Below, one piece after another: positions 7,490-15,269 of a stretch of DNA of 64,000 bases. The notes under the pieces were generated by a model. The model was not told where the DNA came from, ran no database searches, and saw only the letters and a program-made list of their open reading frames with translations. The translations under genes were made by a program, and so were the position numbers. The DNA is taken from IMG/VR virus record IMGVR_UViG_3300046167_000873, positions 1 to 64,000 of that record, one strand, 5' to 3'. This DNA is from a virus. Every line of letters begins with the position of its first letter. The stretch's first letter is position 1.

Positions 7490-8380
7490 TTAAACGCTAA
7501 GGGCCGGATACGTTTGTGAAATTAGTTCAGACAAGAATTTGTCGCTTTCTTTGTTTTTCTCTTGTTCCTCAAACCAACCTAGTTTTGAAAGAGTAATCGG
7601 AAGATTAATAATAATCGCATGGGTTCCATAGGCCTCACATAAAAGTTGGTACCATGCAGGTTCACTAAATTGTAATCGTTTTGTATCGTATAAGTTCATT
7701 AGTATATTATAGTCAATCATATCTGCCCGATGCATAAGAAGAAAATCACGGCATAAGCTACTATCTACTGAATTGCCTTGGTGGCTAAATTCCATAATAG
7801 GTTGTTTTGAATATATTTGGCTACCTGTTCTTGGATAACGATGGAAACCAATTGGCCTTCTTTCTCTATAGCAAAGTTCTGCTAATTCATAAACCCATCT
7901 TTTTAAGAATCCTTCATCAAGCAAAGTATCATATCGCATACGAATTACAACATCATGTTCTGGCTTGACAAAATCACGACAAGTCATTGCGTGAATAATA
8001 AGCTGTTTTTGTTGTTTACGGAACCACGTCCTTTTTGTGACGTTGTCTTCCATTTGTCGCATTATTTCATTTTCAGTATTTAAATTATCCTCGGCGTATT
8101 CTTTAAGTTTTTTAATTGCACTAGGATCTTTTTTTCGAAGTTTGCGCAGCTGCTCAATATCATGAAGTATTTGTTTTTTACCGGGATTATATGTCATTGG
8201 AGGGGTTTTATATCTTCGGTTTGTAAAAGCATTATACGGCTGATCTTCCCATGTCGTGAATGCATAATCAGCATCAGGTAAAATGCTTTTCATTGTCATA
8301 ATGTTTTCTTCGACAGAAGTCAATGTTTCAAATCCATCATTGTTTGGTATTGCACCAGAAACACATACTATTATTTTCAT
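7490..8380 (-). CDS. Hypothetical protein, possible glycosyltransferase
   Basis: The 296-residue soluble protein begins MKIIVCVSGAIPNND, a beta-strand start seen in Rossmann-like folds. It has a central charged helix (KKQILHDIEQLRKLRKK) and a later VVIRMRYDTLLDEG segment resembling the Arg/Asp donor-site region of WavE-type LPS proteins. It is coupled to a GDPD-like gene and a sugar nucleotidyltransferase, which supports a role in glycan or phospho-glycan chemistry. I cannot assign a family firmly. Confidence 0.6.
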   Translation of the reverse strand: MKIIVCVSGAIPNNDGFETLTSVEENIMTMKSILPDADYAFTTWEDQPYNAFTNRRYKTPPMTYNPGKKQILHDIEQLRKLRKKDPSAIKKLKEYAEDNLNTENEIMRQMEDNVTKRTWFRKQQKQLIIHAMTCRDFVKPEHDVVIRMRYDTLLDEGFLKRWVYELAELCYRERRPIGFHRYPRTGSQIYSKQPIMEFSHQGNSVDSSLCRDFLLMHRADMIDYNILMNLYDTKRLQFSEPAWYQLLCEAYGTHAIIINLPITLSKLGWFEEQEKNKESDKFLSELISQTYPALSV

Positions 8381-8850
8381 GTTGCACCTGCGTTAGATTT
8401 CAATCTTAGATAAACCTCTGCGTCATCAGTACATACACCGCTAAACTTACTTGTATCAAAATAGTGGTTTGGCATAACGCTAATCGATTTTCTTGTGTTA
8501 AATGGTACATCACAACCAGGATATGCCCATATCCAACCCTTTGATGTGATAGTATATTGATCTGTCTCATGCCAAAAGTAGTGTAAATCTAGTACGTCAT
8601 TCTGAAGAGCACACATTGCTTCAATATTCTTGCAGTGTAACCACAAAAAGTTTGATCTGAGTATTAGCCACTGCTTAGAAACATTGTGTTGTGCCGTATC
8701 ATGGCCTAGATACCATTCACCATCAATAAATCTCACATCCACTTCTACGTTTAATGAATGCTCAGCAATGCAGCGATCGATTTGCGTTGGGTGGTTTTCA
8801 AGTGGTGGATCAGAACCTTCTGTGTTACCGCGGTGTGAAATAATCAGCAT
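8377..8850 (-). CDS. Glycerophosphodiester phosphodiesterase-like protein
   Basis: The 157-residue protein starts ISHRGNTEGS (HRG catalytic motif) and continues ENHPTQIDRCI, EVDVRF and GEWYLGHD, the Glu/Asp/His pattern of the GDPD TIM-barrel active site. It is shorter than a full GDPD (about 240-300 residues), so the barrel may be minimal or truncated. GDPDs hydrolyse glycerophosphodiesters; in a phage with glycan genes it might act on a polyol-phosphate polymer. It overlaps its neighbours by 4 and 7 bases. Confidence 0.7.
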   Translation of the reverse strand: MLIISHRGNTEGSDPPLENHPTQIDRCIAEHSLNVEVDVRFIDGEWYLGHDTAQHNVSKQWLILRSNFLWLHCKNIEAMCALQNDVLDLHYFWHETDQYTITSKGWIWAYPGCDVPFNTRKSISVMPNHYFDTSKFSGVCTDDAEVYLRLKSNAGAT

Positions 8851-9617
8851 ATACTTTCCTCATAATTAAATAACTCTTCTGGAGTCCCAATAAGATGAAC
8901 ATTTCCATTCTGCTCGTTTAAATCATATGCTACAAACTTATGACCATCATTGAGAGCTTCAGTATATACCGGGCACATGTAATACTCACCGTTAACTTTC
9001 GTTTCTGGCTTTTTAATCATTTGATTGGCGTATCGATAAAAGTCAGATCCGTGCTTCCAATAATATAATCCTGCAGTTGCATTATCACTAATCAGCTGCT
9101 TCTCTGCAACTTCAGTAATTAAACCATTCTCTATTTTTGCGTATGATGCACCTGGATTATCTGATTTGAACGTGATCATACCACCACTCAATCCTGGCCG
9201 AGATACATACTGTAAAAAATGTTCTGCATTCCAATCTTCCATAAGTTGATCACAGTTAACAAATAATACTGGCCAATCACTATTGATCAAGTGACCTGAT
9301 AGCAAAGCAGTACATGCTGCACCATCGGTCACTTGATCAATATCAACAATATCATAATGTGAACAACTTTTTTCAAATATGTTGTCATATTCTCTTTTAT
9401 AACGGTGATAATTTCGAGTTATAAAAACATAGTGTCCATCAATTGATAAGCTTTCAATAACAGCCCGAAGCATTATATCTTGTTCTTTATATATTGATTT
9501 AAATTCAATCAATGGCTTTGGAAAATCAAACCTTCTTTCTCCGCCTTCGTCTTTGTAATTAGAAAACCTACTACCTCTACCGGCCATAGGTATTACAACG
9601 TTCATTCTCAAACTCAT
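8844..9617 (-). CDS. Sugar-phosphate nucleotidyltransferase
   Basis: The N-terminus MNVVIPMAGRGSRF is the GxGxRF nucleotide-binding loop of RmlA/GlmU-type nucleotidyltransferases, followed by FPKPLIE (lysine-proline motif) near 34 and VLFVNCDQLMED near 115, the metal-binding Asp. At 257 residues it is one catalytic domain without a beta-helix tail. Such enzymes make NDP-sugars from NTP and sugar-1-phosphate. The start is preceded by AGGATAAAGT. It is coupled to the GDPD-like gene downstream. Confidence 0.83.
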   Translation of the reverse strand: MSLRMNVVIPMAGRGSRFSNYKDEGGERRFDFPKPLIEFKSIYKEQDIMLRAVIESLSIDGHYVFITRNYHRYKREYDNIFEKSCSHYDIVDIDQVTDGAACTALLSGHLINSDWPVLFVNCDQLMEDWNAEHFLQYVSRPGLSGGMITFKSDNPGASYAKIENGLITEVAEKQLISDNATAGLYYWKHGSDFYRYANQMIKKPETKVNGEYYMCPVYTEALNDGHKFVAYDLNEQNGNVHLIGTPEELFNYEESIC

Positions 9618-9620
9618 ACT

Positions 9621-10448
9621 TTATCCTGTTAAATTGTGCCCTTGCGTTGATATATCTTTTAGTATTTCTTTTTCTGTCATCATTTTAAATTCTGGCTTTC
9701 TTTGTGTCAACCCAATATTACCAGAGATGATCATCACGATGGCCAAGGGATCAAATACACATACAAGTAATATAATAATCCACCTAACAGCAACGTCAAA
9801 ATACTCAGCTGCATTATCCTTTCCATAAATTAATTCCGCAATATACTTGAGTGGACCCACTTCAACTTCAAGCTCAAGTCGTTCTCTCTGCAAGGGACTG
9901 AGACTCGATTGGAGTCGCTCGATATTAGCATATGCATTATTGATGTTTTCGTTTTGAGCTGCACGTTCCTCGCCTTGCGCTTGCCGTGTGGCGATCGCAC
10001 CGTCCTTGCCTCTGATCCTATCATAATCGATGAGGGTTTGAACTGTGGCGTCCAATTGCGAGAGAACCGTTTCTGCATCCTTAATAGAACGCTGCTGGTT
10101 TCCAATTTGTCTTTGAAGGTTTTCGATCTGAAGCTCATTTGTTCCACCTGTTGATATAGAATGCTCAAGATGTGCCTTACTAAGATAACCGAAGATACCA
10201 AGAGAAGTAATAAACACCAGCACAATGATAGATAATACCATGTATGTGCGAATAAGTACAGGCGCAATTGACCACGACCTATAAATCCACGATGCTGCTA
10301 CAACCTTTGATAACTCTAATGTCGCTGCCATTACAACAACTGACCAAAATGCACCTGCAAAAATTGTTGCAAGTCCAACGATTGAAAAATACCCACCCAC
10401 ACATGTCAACATCAATCCCATCATCAACACAAGATGGTGTACGTTCAT
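9621..10448 (-). CDS. Integral membrane protein with coiled coil
   Basis: The 275-residue protein has hydrophobic segments at about 5-32, 35-52, 62-90 and a final one near 218-243, around a long polar, coiled-coil-like region (residues 100-200) rich in Gln, Glu and Arg. This layout is found in conserved membrane proteins of marine T4-like phages, of unknown role. Its start abuts the stop of the gene upstream, so it is in the gp43 transcript. Confidence 0.7.
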   Translation of the reverse strand: MNVHHLVLMMGLMLTCVGGYFSIVGLATIFAGAFWSVVVMAATLELSKVVAASWIYRSWSIAPVLIRTYMVLSIIVLVFITSLGIFGYLSKAHLEHSISTGGTNELQIENLQRQIGNQQRSIKDAETVLSQLDATVQTLIDYDRIRGKDGAIATRQAQGEERAAQNENINNAYANIERLQSSLSPLQRERLELEVEVGPLKYIAELIYGKDNAAEYFDVAVRWIIILLVCVFDPLAIVMIISGNIGLTQRKPEFKMMTEKEILKDISTQGHNLTG

Positions 10449-10757
10449 TTAATCCTCCAGGATTTGGTTTAACTTAAGTTTAAATGCGTTAATCTTATTT
10501 ACACGGTCTTCACCTGGCCAATAGATATATTCTTTTTCTGGCTCAGTTGAAAGATTGTTGAGTAGTGGTATAACAGCTGCATAGATTGATTGTGCCTTTT
10601 GTCGCCACTGCTCAGATTGTTCCATCCACTCGTTTGCTGTCGATTCTGTTTGTGTAAGCTCTGATCTAACTTCTTGCACTTCAGACAATTCATCTGCGTC
10701 AACAAGAGAAAATCCAAAATCGAAGTTCTGTAAGTCTAGCGTTGATTTTTCTGTCAT
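10449..10757 (-). CDS. Hypothetical protein (102 aa)
   Basis: The gene overlaps the gp43 stop by 4 bases (ATGA coupling). The protein is acidic and helical, with VRSELTQTESTANEWMEQSEQW and a C-terminal stretch WPGEDRVNKINAFKLK. No family recognised. Confidence 0.6.
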   Translation of the reverse strand: MTEKSTLDLQNFDFGFSLVDADELSEVQEVRSELTQTESTANEWMEQSEQWRQKAQSIYAAVIPLLNNLSTEPEKEYIYWPGEDRVNKINAFKLKLNQILED

Positions 10758-12733
10758 CCGAAAAAGTCCTCAATTGAATTTGTTTTTTCTACGTCCCATC
10801 CAACGGCATCAAGTATTGTTTCCATTGGCTTAAGATATCCCTTGTAGAATTGTGTTTCGAAGTCTAAGAATTCGTCTAGAGCAAATTCTTCTGGCAATCC
10901 AGCAGGTGAAGCTATAACTGTTTGGAAGATTGGGTTTGCCTTAACAAGATAGCAAAACTTTATCTTTTCACCTGACTTAATTTCTTCGTATTTCTTTTCT
11001 AAGTTATATTTATTCAACAAATGATTGTAGATTAAACTACCTTTGACTTGTATAGGCGTTCCTTTTTTGTAGATGTTTGTTTTGTCAGCGTATGTACCAG
11101 GATAAATTTTACCTTGTGCATTCTTTTCCCACTTAACAAAGTTACAACTCCTTGGAAATGCGATGTCTTCATAACTCAATGTTCTAAATTCAGTACGGAA
11201 GTTTGAGATATATTTCTGGACGGTTCCCTCATCTGTCGTCATAATGAGCTTAAGTGTCTTTTTAATTTCATCACGGCATACAGCAGGAGTCGATGAACGT
11301 ATTGCTTCGATGCCCATCATCTTCATCTTAGGATCTGTATATCGAACACCTTCTTCATCATAAACGTGCATGATATATCTTTTCTTTGCAGTCCATATAG
11401 CCTTATCGGCAATGTTTTCTCGCTTCATAAACATTTTTTGTGATCTTGCATTGGTGTAATTAGCAAGATCTTTATATGCGCTGTCAATAAACGGCTCAAT
11501 CTTCGACTTCGCAGCGAAATCTAAAAATTCAATAGGATCATCTGGATTAACTTTCTTTACAAGTTTATCAAAGCATACATAAATCGAATCAGTATCTCCT
11601 GCTATAACATAATCTTTGTTCTTTGTGCTGAGCAGTTTGTTGAGATAGTCGTTCATCTTATTCTCAATCCAACGAATGGATAGTTGACCGGCCATTGTAA
11701 TTGCTTCAGCATTCTCGTTATCGAACCACCGAAAATATTGATTTGCTAACGCACCATATGCAGAGTTCAATTGAATCTTTTTACTGTGTTGTAGGTTATG
11801 ATAACGAGAGATGTCAACCTCAAGTTGTTTGGTTGGATTTTTCTGATATTCTCTCTTTGCATCTATCATCTTATTCTTGTATTCTACACGGTCATTATAC
11901 ATTTTTTCCATAATTGCAGGCAAAAATCCTTGTTCTATAGTATCATAGACTTGACCATTAGGCGTGAGTGTGCAGTGTGAGCTCCTTAATTGATCAAGAT
12001 TAACTTCTTGTTTCAACATTGTATCAACACTTACGTTATTAATATGTACGTCACGCTTGCATTCAGGTGATATGTTGTATTGCATAATGAGATGAGGATA
12101 CAGTGAGTTGAGGTCAAATGACATTACCCATTCATGCATACCTACGTGTGGGTCTTTTACGTGGCCACCTACAATACTGCCTGTATTTTGATTACTCTTT
12201 CTGTCATACGTCACCACTTTGTTTGTATCCATTAAATAATTGTGGATGATGACGTCCCATAGTAACACGCTAGCTAAAGTATCTTGGTAGTTTACTTTTG
12301 CATCATATGCAATTGAAAATATTTGGTCGATATAACCGAGTTGCTTCTCTAGTTCTACAATAAGCATAACGTCATCAATGTTGTATTCAATAAACTTTTG
12401 ATGATTGTTCTTGTATAACTCATGTAGATTACCATACTCTGAATAATCTACTTTCTTTCTACCGATCTCTATTTCAGCGATGTAGTCTAGGCGATAAGAT
12501 TCTCTAGGTTGCAGTCTAAACTTTTTGTATATCTTTAGGTAGTCAAGATCTGCTACACCAAGTATAGAATATGTCTGCGACTGCTTATCGCTGCCTGCTC
12601 GATACACCATCTTTTCTTTAACGATGCCCCATGGGCTTAAACGTTTATGTGAATCTTTAGAGCATACCTTTTGAATTCTGTTCACTAAGTACGGTATATC
12701 AAAAAATTCTGAGTTCCACCCCTGTGACAGCAT
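10754..12733 (-). CDS. 43: DNA polymerase gp43, C-terminal part (frameshifted gene)
   Basis: Homologous sequence begins at about 12718 with GWNSEFFDIPYLV (exonuclease motif II) and continues with YNIDDV (exo III), DLNSLYPH, KKIQLNSAYG and AGDTDSIYV, the family B polymerase motifs A, B and C. The ATG at 12733 is simply the nearest in-frame start and is unlikely to be native. The N-terminal exonuclease I part is in another frame just upstream; removing one G from the GGGG at 12719-12722 would join them into an 840-residue protein, near T4 gp43 (898). It replicates the phage genome with the gp45 clamp. Confidence 0.9.
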   Translation of the reverse strand: MLSQGWNSEFFDIPYLVNRIQKVCSKDSHKRLSPWGIVKEKMVYRAGSDKQSQTYSILGVADLDYLKIYKKFRLQPRESYRLDYIAEIEIGRKKVDYSEYGNLHELYKNNHQKFIEYNIDDVMLIVELEKQLGYIDQIFSIAYDAKVNYQDTLASVLLWDVIIHNYLMDTNKVVTYDRKSNQNTGSIVGGHVKDPHVGMHEWVMSFDLNSLYPHLIMQYNISPECKRDVHINNVSVDTMLKQEVNLDQLRSSHCTLTPNGQVYDTIEQGFLPAIMEKMYNDRVEYKNKMIDAKREYQKNPTKQLEVDISRYHNLQHSKKIQLNSAYGALANQYFRWFDNENAEAITMAGQLSIRWIENKMNDYLNKLLSTKNKDYVIAGDTDSIYVCFDKLVKKVNPDDPIEFLDFAAKSKIEPFIDSAYKDLANYTNARSQKMFMKRENIADKAIWTAKKRYIMHVYDEEGVRYTDPKMKMMGIEAIRSSTPAVCRDEIKKTLKLIMTTDEGTVQKYISNFRTEFRTLSYEDIAFPRSCNFVKWEKNAQGKIYPGTYADKTNIYKKGTPIQVKGSLIYNHLLNKYNLEKKYEEIKSGEKIKFCYLVKANPIFQTVIASPAGLPEEFALDEFLDFETQFYKGYLKPMETILDAVGWDVEKTNSIEDFFG

Positions 12734-13277
12734 CGGGATCCATTCTTTCCCAAGACTGCAAAAACTTATTGAGCAGATGAGTCTCGTCTTTACACTTAAT
12801 ATAGTAAACGTCTTTGTATTTTTCAAGATTAGGTTTCTTAAAATCACGTATTCCAAGAGCAACACATAGACCGCCTTTGATAATTGTAATTGCGGTAATT
12901 TCTTTTTCTGCTTTCTCAGGTTCTGGAAAACCATCGTCAGATTTTACCTCGATGTCTATGTAGACGACATTAATCTTTGATGTGTCAGGCTGGAAATTTT
13001 TGTATGTGTCGTAAATATAAAGATAAGCCCAGCGAGATGATCCGTAGATATCAAACCCGTGCCATTGCTCACTCCATTGACGGGCTTCCCAAACATTATC
13101 AAAGTCTACGCGCTTTACATTTGACCCATGGATATCTGTGATTCCTGTAGGCTTTGCAGATGCAGCGAATAAATATGGTTTGTAAGCAATCTTTTTTTGG
13201 AAACGACCGTCGGCGTCAATACCACGAACATACAAGTAATTGCCTTGCTGGATAACACTGGTGTAAAATGAATTCAT
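12699..13277 (-). CDS. 43: DNA polymerase gp43, N-terminal part (frameshifted gene)
   Basis: The 192-residue frame carries the N-terminal domain of family B phage polymerase, including VVYIDIEVK near residue 105 (exonuclease motif I DxE). Homology stops at PDAVTG, where a run of four G bases shifts the frame and the last few residues are nonsense. It starts at the ATG at 13277 with an early promoter upstream. Either the gene is broken or the sequence has an extra base; a functional split is less likely because the break is inside the exonuclease domain. Confidence 0.88.
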   Translation of the reverse strand: MNSFYTSVIQQGNYLYVRGIDADGRFQKKIAYKPYLFAASAKPTGITDIHGSNVKRVDFDNVWEARQWSEQWHGFDIYGSSRWAYLYIYDTYKNFQPDTSKINVVYIDIEVKSDDGFPEPEKAEKEITAITIIKGGLCVALGIRDFKKPNLEKYKDVYYIKCKDETHLLNKFLQSWERMDPDAVTGVELRIF

Positions 13278-13315
13278 ACTATCGGTTTTTTCACCTTATT
13301 TTAGTAAGCCTCGGC

Positions 13316-13345
13316 ATTGTACAACGGAAACTTAGAGAAGTAAAC
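13316..13345 (-). promoter_or_regulatory. Early promoter for DNA polymerase gene
   Basis: GTTTAC at 13340-13345 and TACAAT at 13316-13321 are 18 bases apart on the minus strand, about 39 bases before the gp43 ATG. The promoter lies on the opposite strand to, and just upstream of, the lysozyme start. Confidence 0.72.
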
Positions 13346-13348
13346 CAC

Positions 13349-13795
13349 ATGAATAGAGAATCTGTCTTTGAGCAACTCAAAATCGATGAAGGTATTAAGT
13401 ATGAAATTTATCTTGACCACCTTGGTAATCCAACATTTGGTGTTGGACATTTAGTTGACGACAACGAGCCAGAATATTGGTTGGAAGTAGGGACAGAGAT
13501 TTCACACGATAGAGTATGGCAAGCATTTAACCAAGATTTGAATGAAGCAATCGTTGATTGTAGATCTTTATACGGCGAAGGAACTTTTGATAGATTCCCA
13601 GGTGAAGTACAGGAAATATTAGTCAACATGATGTTTAATCTTGGTAAACCTCGATTATCAAAATTCAAGAAAATGAACACTCATTTATATGATAAAAATT
13701 GGAAGCTTGCTGCGACAGAAGGTCGAGATTCGTTGTGGTATAACCAAGTAACAGCAAGAGCAGAAAGACTTATGACAAGATTAGAGAATGTCTAA
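13349..13795 (+). CDS. e: T4-type lysozyme (endolysin, GH24)
   Basis: This is the only plus-strand gene I support. I start at MNRESVFEQLKIDEG, after the AGAGAAG box; it gives 148 residues, close to T4 lysozyme (164). DEG with the catalytic Glu near residue 11, GHLV near 34 and the AFNQDL and LVNMMFNLG segments match the T4 e family of muramidases. It hydrolyses host peptidoglycan at lysis and has no signal peptide, so it would need a holin. It faces gp43 head-to-head and converges on a small membrane-protein gene. Confidence 0.9.
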   Translation: MNRESVFEQLKIDEGIKYEIYLDHLGNPTFGVGHLVDDNEPEYWLEVGTEISHDRVWQAFNQDLNEAIVDCRSLYGEGTFDRFPGEVQEILVNMMFNLGKPRLSKFKKMNTHLYDKNWKLAATEGRDSLWYNQVTARAERLMTRLENV

Positions 13796-13911
13796 TCGTC
13801 GTGCTTATTAAATAAATCGTCACTCATCTTAATTTTTAAAATCAACGCAGCATAAATTGTAGACATAACAATCAGGATAACCATCAATAAACTTATAATG
13901 TAATCTAACAT
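13792..13911 (-). CDS. 39-aa membrane protein in lysis block
   Basis: The frame starts after GAGGGCATAAC. Residues 4-26 (YIISLLMVILIVMSTIYAALIL) form one transmembrane helix, followed by a charged tail KMSDDLFNKHDD. It is converged on by the lysozyme gene, overlapping its stop by 4 bases, and lies just after a small lipoprotein gene under a late promoter. The N-in helix plus short tail could be a spanin or holin partner; this is inference from position. Confidence 0.5.
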   Translation of the reverse strand: MLDYIISLLMVILIVMSTIYAALILKIKMSDDLFNKHDD

Positions 13912-13920
13912 GTTATGCCC

Positions 13921-14091
13921 TCAAAATTCAACGCATTGTAATCGGAAGCTTGTTTTTTCTATATACCCTTCTGCAGGATAACGAAAGTATTCTCTTTCTA
14001 TATATGGTACTTCTTTATAGATTTCACAAGGCTCGCGCTCTGTACTACTGCACCCACTAATGAGCAACAACAATACACACAAATATTTCAT
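13921..14091 (-). CDS. Small lipoprotein, candidate outer-membrane spanin
   Basis: The 56-residue product has a signal peptide ending in a clear lipobox, LLLLISGC, so Cys13 would be lipidated. The mature part is short and charged (TEREPCEIYKEVPYIERE). Its ribosome site is AGGAAAAGGATA and a TATAAATA late promoter sits 32 bases upstream. A short lipoprotein next to a small inner-membrane protein and the lysozyme fits an o-spanin, but the mature region is not Pro-rich, so this is tentative. Confidence 0.6.
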   Translation of the reverse strand: MKYLCVLLLLISGCSSTEREPCEIYKEVPYIEREYFRYPAEGYIEKTSFRLQCVEF

Positions 14092-14122
14092 TATCCTTTT
14101 CCTATGAAGTAGTAGACGGTGT

Positions 14123-14130
14123 TATTTATA
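14123..14130 (-). promoter_or_regulatory. Late promoter TATAAATA
   Basis: An exact TATAAATA on the minus strand lies 32 bases upstream of the lipoprotein ATG. It would give late expression of the two small lysis-block genes, matching the expected gp55-dependent timing. Confidence 0.75.
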
Positions 14131-14168
14131 AATGTAAATATTTAACACCATTTCAAATACGAATAATT

Positions 14169-14348
14169 CTATTCATCGCCTTTTCGTAGTTCTTCTTTTT
14201 GAACTCTACGGAAACGTTTATTGTATTTCTTTTTGATTGCTTTAGCAACACCGGAACGAGTGAGATAAACATAATACTTACGAGCCGTAGTAAGAGCATC
14301 AAATTCATCGCCACCCTTCATGGGTATTTTTGGTTTCTTTTTAGACAT
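14169..14348 (-). CDS. Small basic hypothetical protein (59 aa)
   Basis: The frame begins MSKKKPKIPMKGG and is rich in Lys/Arg throughout (TARKYYVYLTRSG, KAIKKKYNKRFRR), suggesting nucleic-acid binding. Upstream is TTGGAGTATAGTC with a GGAG box. It is followed by the late promoter region of the lysis genes. No family known to me. Confidence 0.55.
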   Translation of the reverse strand: MSKKKPKIPMKGGDEFDALTTARKYYVYLTRSGVAKAIKKKYNKRFRRVQKEELRKGDE

Positions 14349-14441
14349 GACTATACTCCAAAAAAGTGGGCACCCGATTGCTCTTTATCCCACATTATTT
14401 GCCAACGGGAAGGCCGCAGGTCTTATAGGGTGTAAAACAGT

Positions 14442-14636
14442 TTATGCCTTTTTGCTTTGTTTCTTCTGACGTTCTACGTAATGCCAATTCCTTGTGATAG
14501 GATTTTGAACATGGTTTTCGGAAAGTTTCTGCATGACAATACGAACTTGCCTTGCTTTGACAACAATCTCTTCCATTTCATCGGCACTTGCAAACGTAGA
14601 AGCAAAACATAAGGCAATAATTGCCCAGCGTTTCAT
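14442..14636 (-). CDS. Small secreted or periplasmic protein (64 aa)
   Basis: The N-terminus MKRWAIIALCFASTFASA is a typical Sec signal peptide with an AxA cleavage site at about residue 18. The mature 46 residues are charged and end in KKQSKKA. Its start abuts the stop of the Hsp20 gene, so it is in the same operon. The 93 bases between it and the next gene hold no feature I can support. Confidence 0.6.
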   Translation of the reverse strand: MKRWAIIALCFASTFASADEMEEIVVKARQVRIVMQKLSENHVQNPITRNWHYVERQKKQSKKA

Positions 14637-14638
14637 TC

Positions 14639-15148
14639 CTAGTCCTCGTTGAGTAATGCGTCTATTCTTTCAGGTGAAAAGAGATCACCATCAGACTCAT
14701 TTAGTAGATGTTTCTCGGATTTACCTATCGTAATATTTCTAGGCAGCTTTTCCTTAGGTAGGACTACTTTCAGGTCAATGACCAGAAGCCCATCTATAAA
14801 GTCAGCTCCATCTACAACAACGTGTTCGGACAATCTAAAGGTACGTGTAAATTTCTTTGCAGAGATTCCACGATGTAAGTACTCACGTTCAATTTCTTTA
14901 TCCAAAGTAGGTGTGTTGTTGCCTTGAACGACAAGAATGCCGTCTTTGACTTCCACTGTTAGATTATCTTTCGAATAACCTGCAAGTGCCAGTTCTACAG
15001 AGAATTGAGTTTCATCGTGCTTCACTACGTTGTGTGGAGGATAGAGTTTGTTGTCTGCCATATCTGACAGTCTCTCAATCTCCGACCATACGTGGTCAAA
15101 ACCAATGAAATGTGAACGTGGAAAAGAAAATGCTTTAGTTGATACCAT
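14639..15148 (-). CDS. hsp20: Small heat-shock protein, Hsp20/IbpA family
   Basis: The 169-residue protein contains an alpha-crystallin domain at about 40-140: NVVKHDETQFSVELALAGY, VEVKDGILVVQG, and FTRTFRLSEHV ending in a GLL-x-IDL strand, matching IbpA-type chaperones. These hold unfolded proteins in oligomers. Hsp20 genes are widespread in marine T4-like phages and may aid virion assembly or host proteostasis. Both an early-type and a late-type promoter lie upstream. Confidence 0.88.
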   Translation of the reverse strand: MVSTKAFSFPRSHFIGFDHVWSEIERLSDMADNKLYPPHNVVKHDETQFSVELALAGYSKDNLTVEVKDGILVVQGNNTPTLDKEIEREYLHRGISAKKFTRTFRLSEHVVVDGADFIDGLLVIDLKVVLPKEKLPRNITIGKSEKHLLNESDGDLFSPERIDALLNED

Positions 15149-15234
15149 AACGGTTCTCCTTATTTAAAAGCAAGAATGTTGTTTTACTCTACCGGATTAT
15201 TCCGCATAGAGATGCTGACAAATGCCAGCACATG

Positions 15235-15242
15235 TATTTATA
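15235..15242 (-). promoter_or_regulatory. Late promoter TATAAATA upstream of Hsp20
   Basis: An exact TATAAATA lies 87 bases before the Hsp20 ATG on the minus strand. Its first bases overlap the -10 of an early-type promoter (TAGTATAAATA), so the same short stretch could serve both programmes. Confidence 0.6.
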
Positions 15243-15269
15243 CTAACATAACAAATTTAAAATGTAAAC
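15240..15269 (-). promoter_or_regulatory. Early-type promoter upstream of Hsp20
   Basis: GTTTAC at 15264-15269 and TAGTAT at 15240-15245 are 18 bases apart on the minus strand. The -35 overlaps the stop of the metalloprotease gene. Confidence 0.6.

Noticed and set aside
14349-14441. Gap with short GC-rich words between two small genes
   Set aside because: No start codon with a ribosome site, no stable hairpin with U-run and no promoter match were found.
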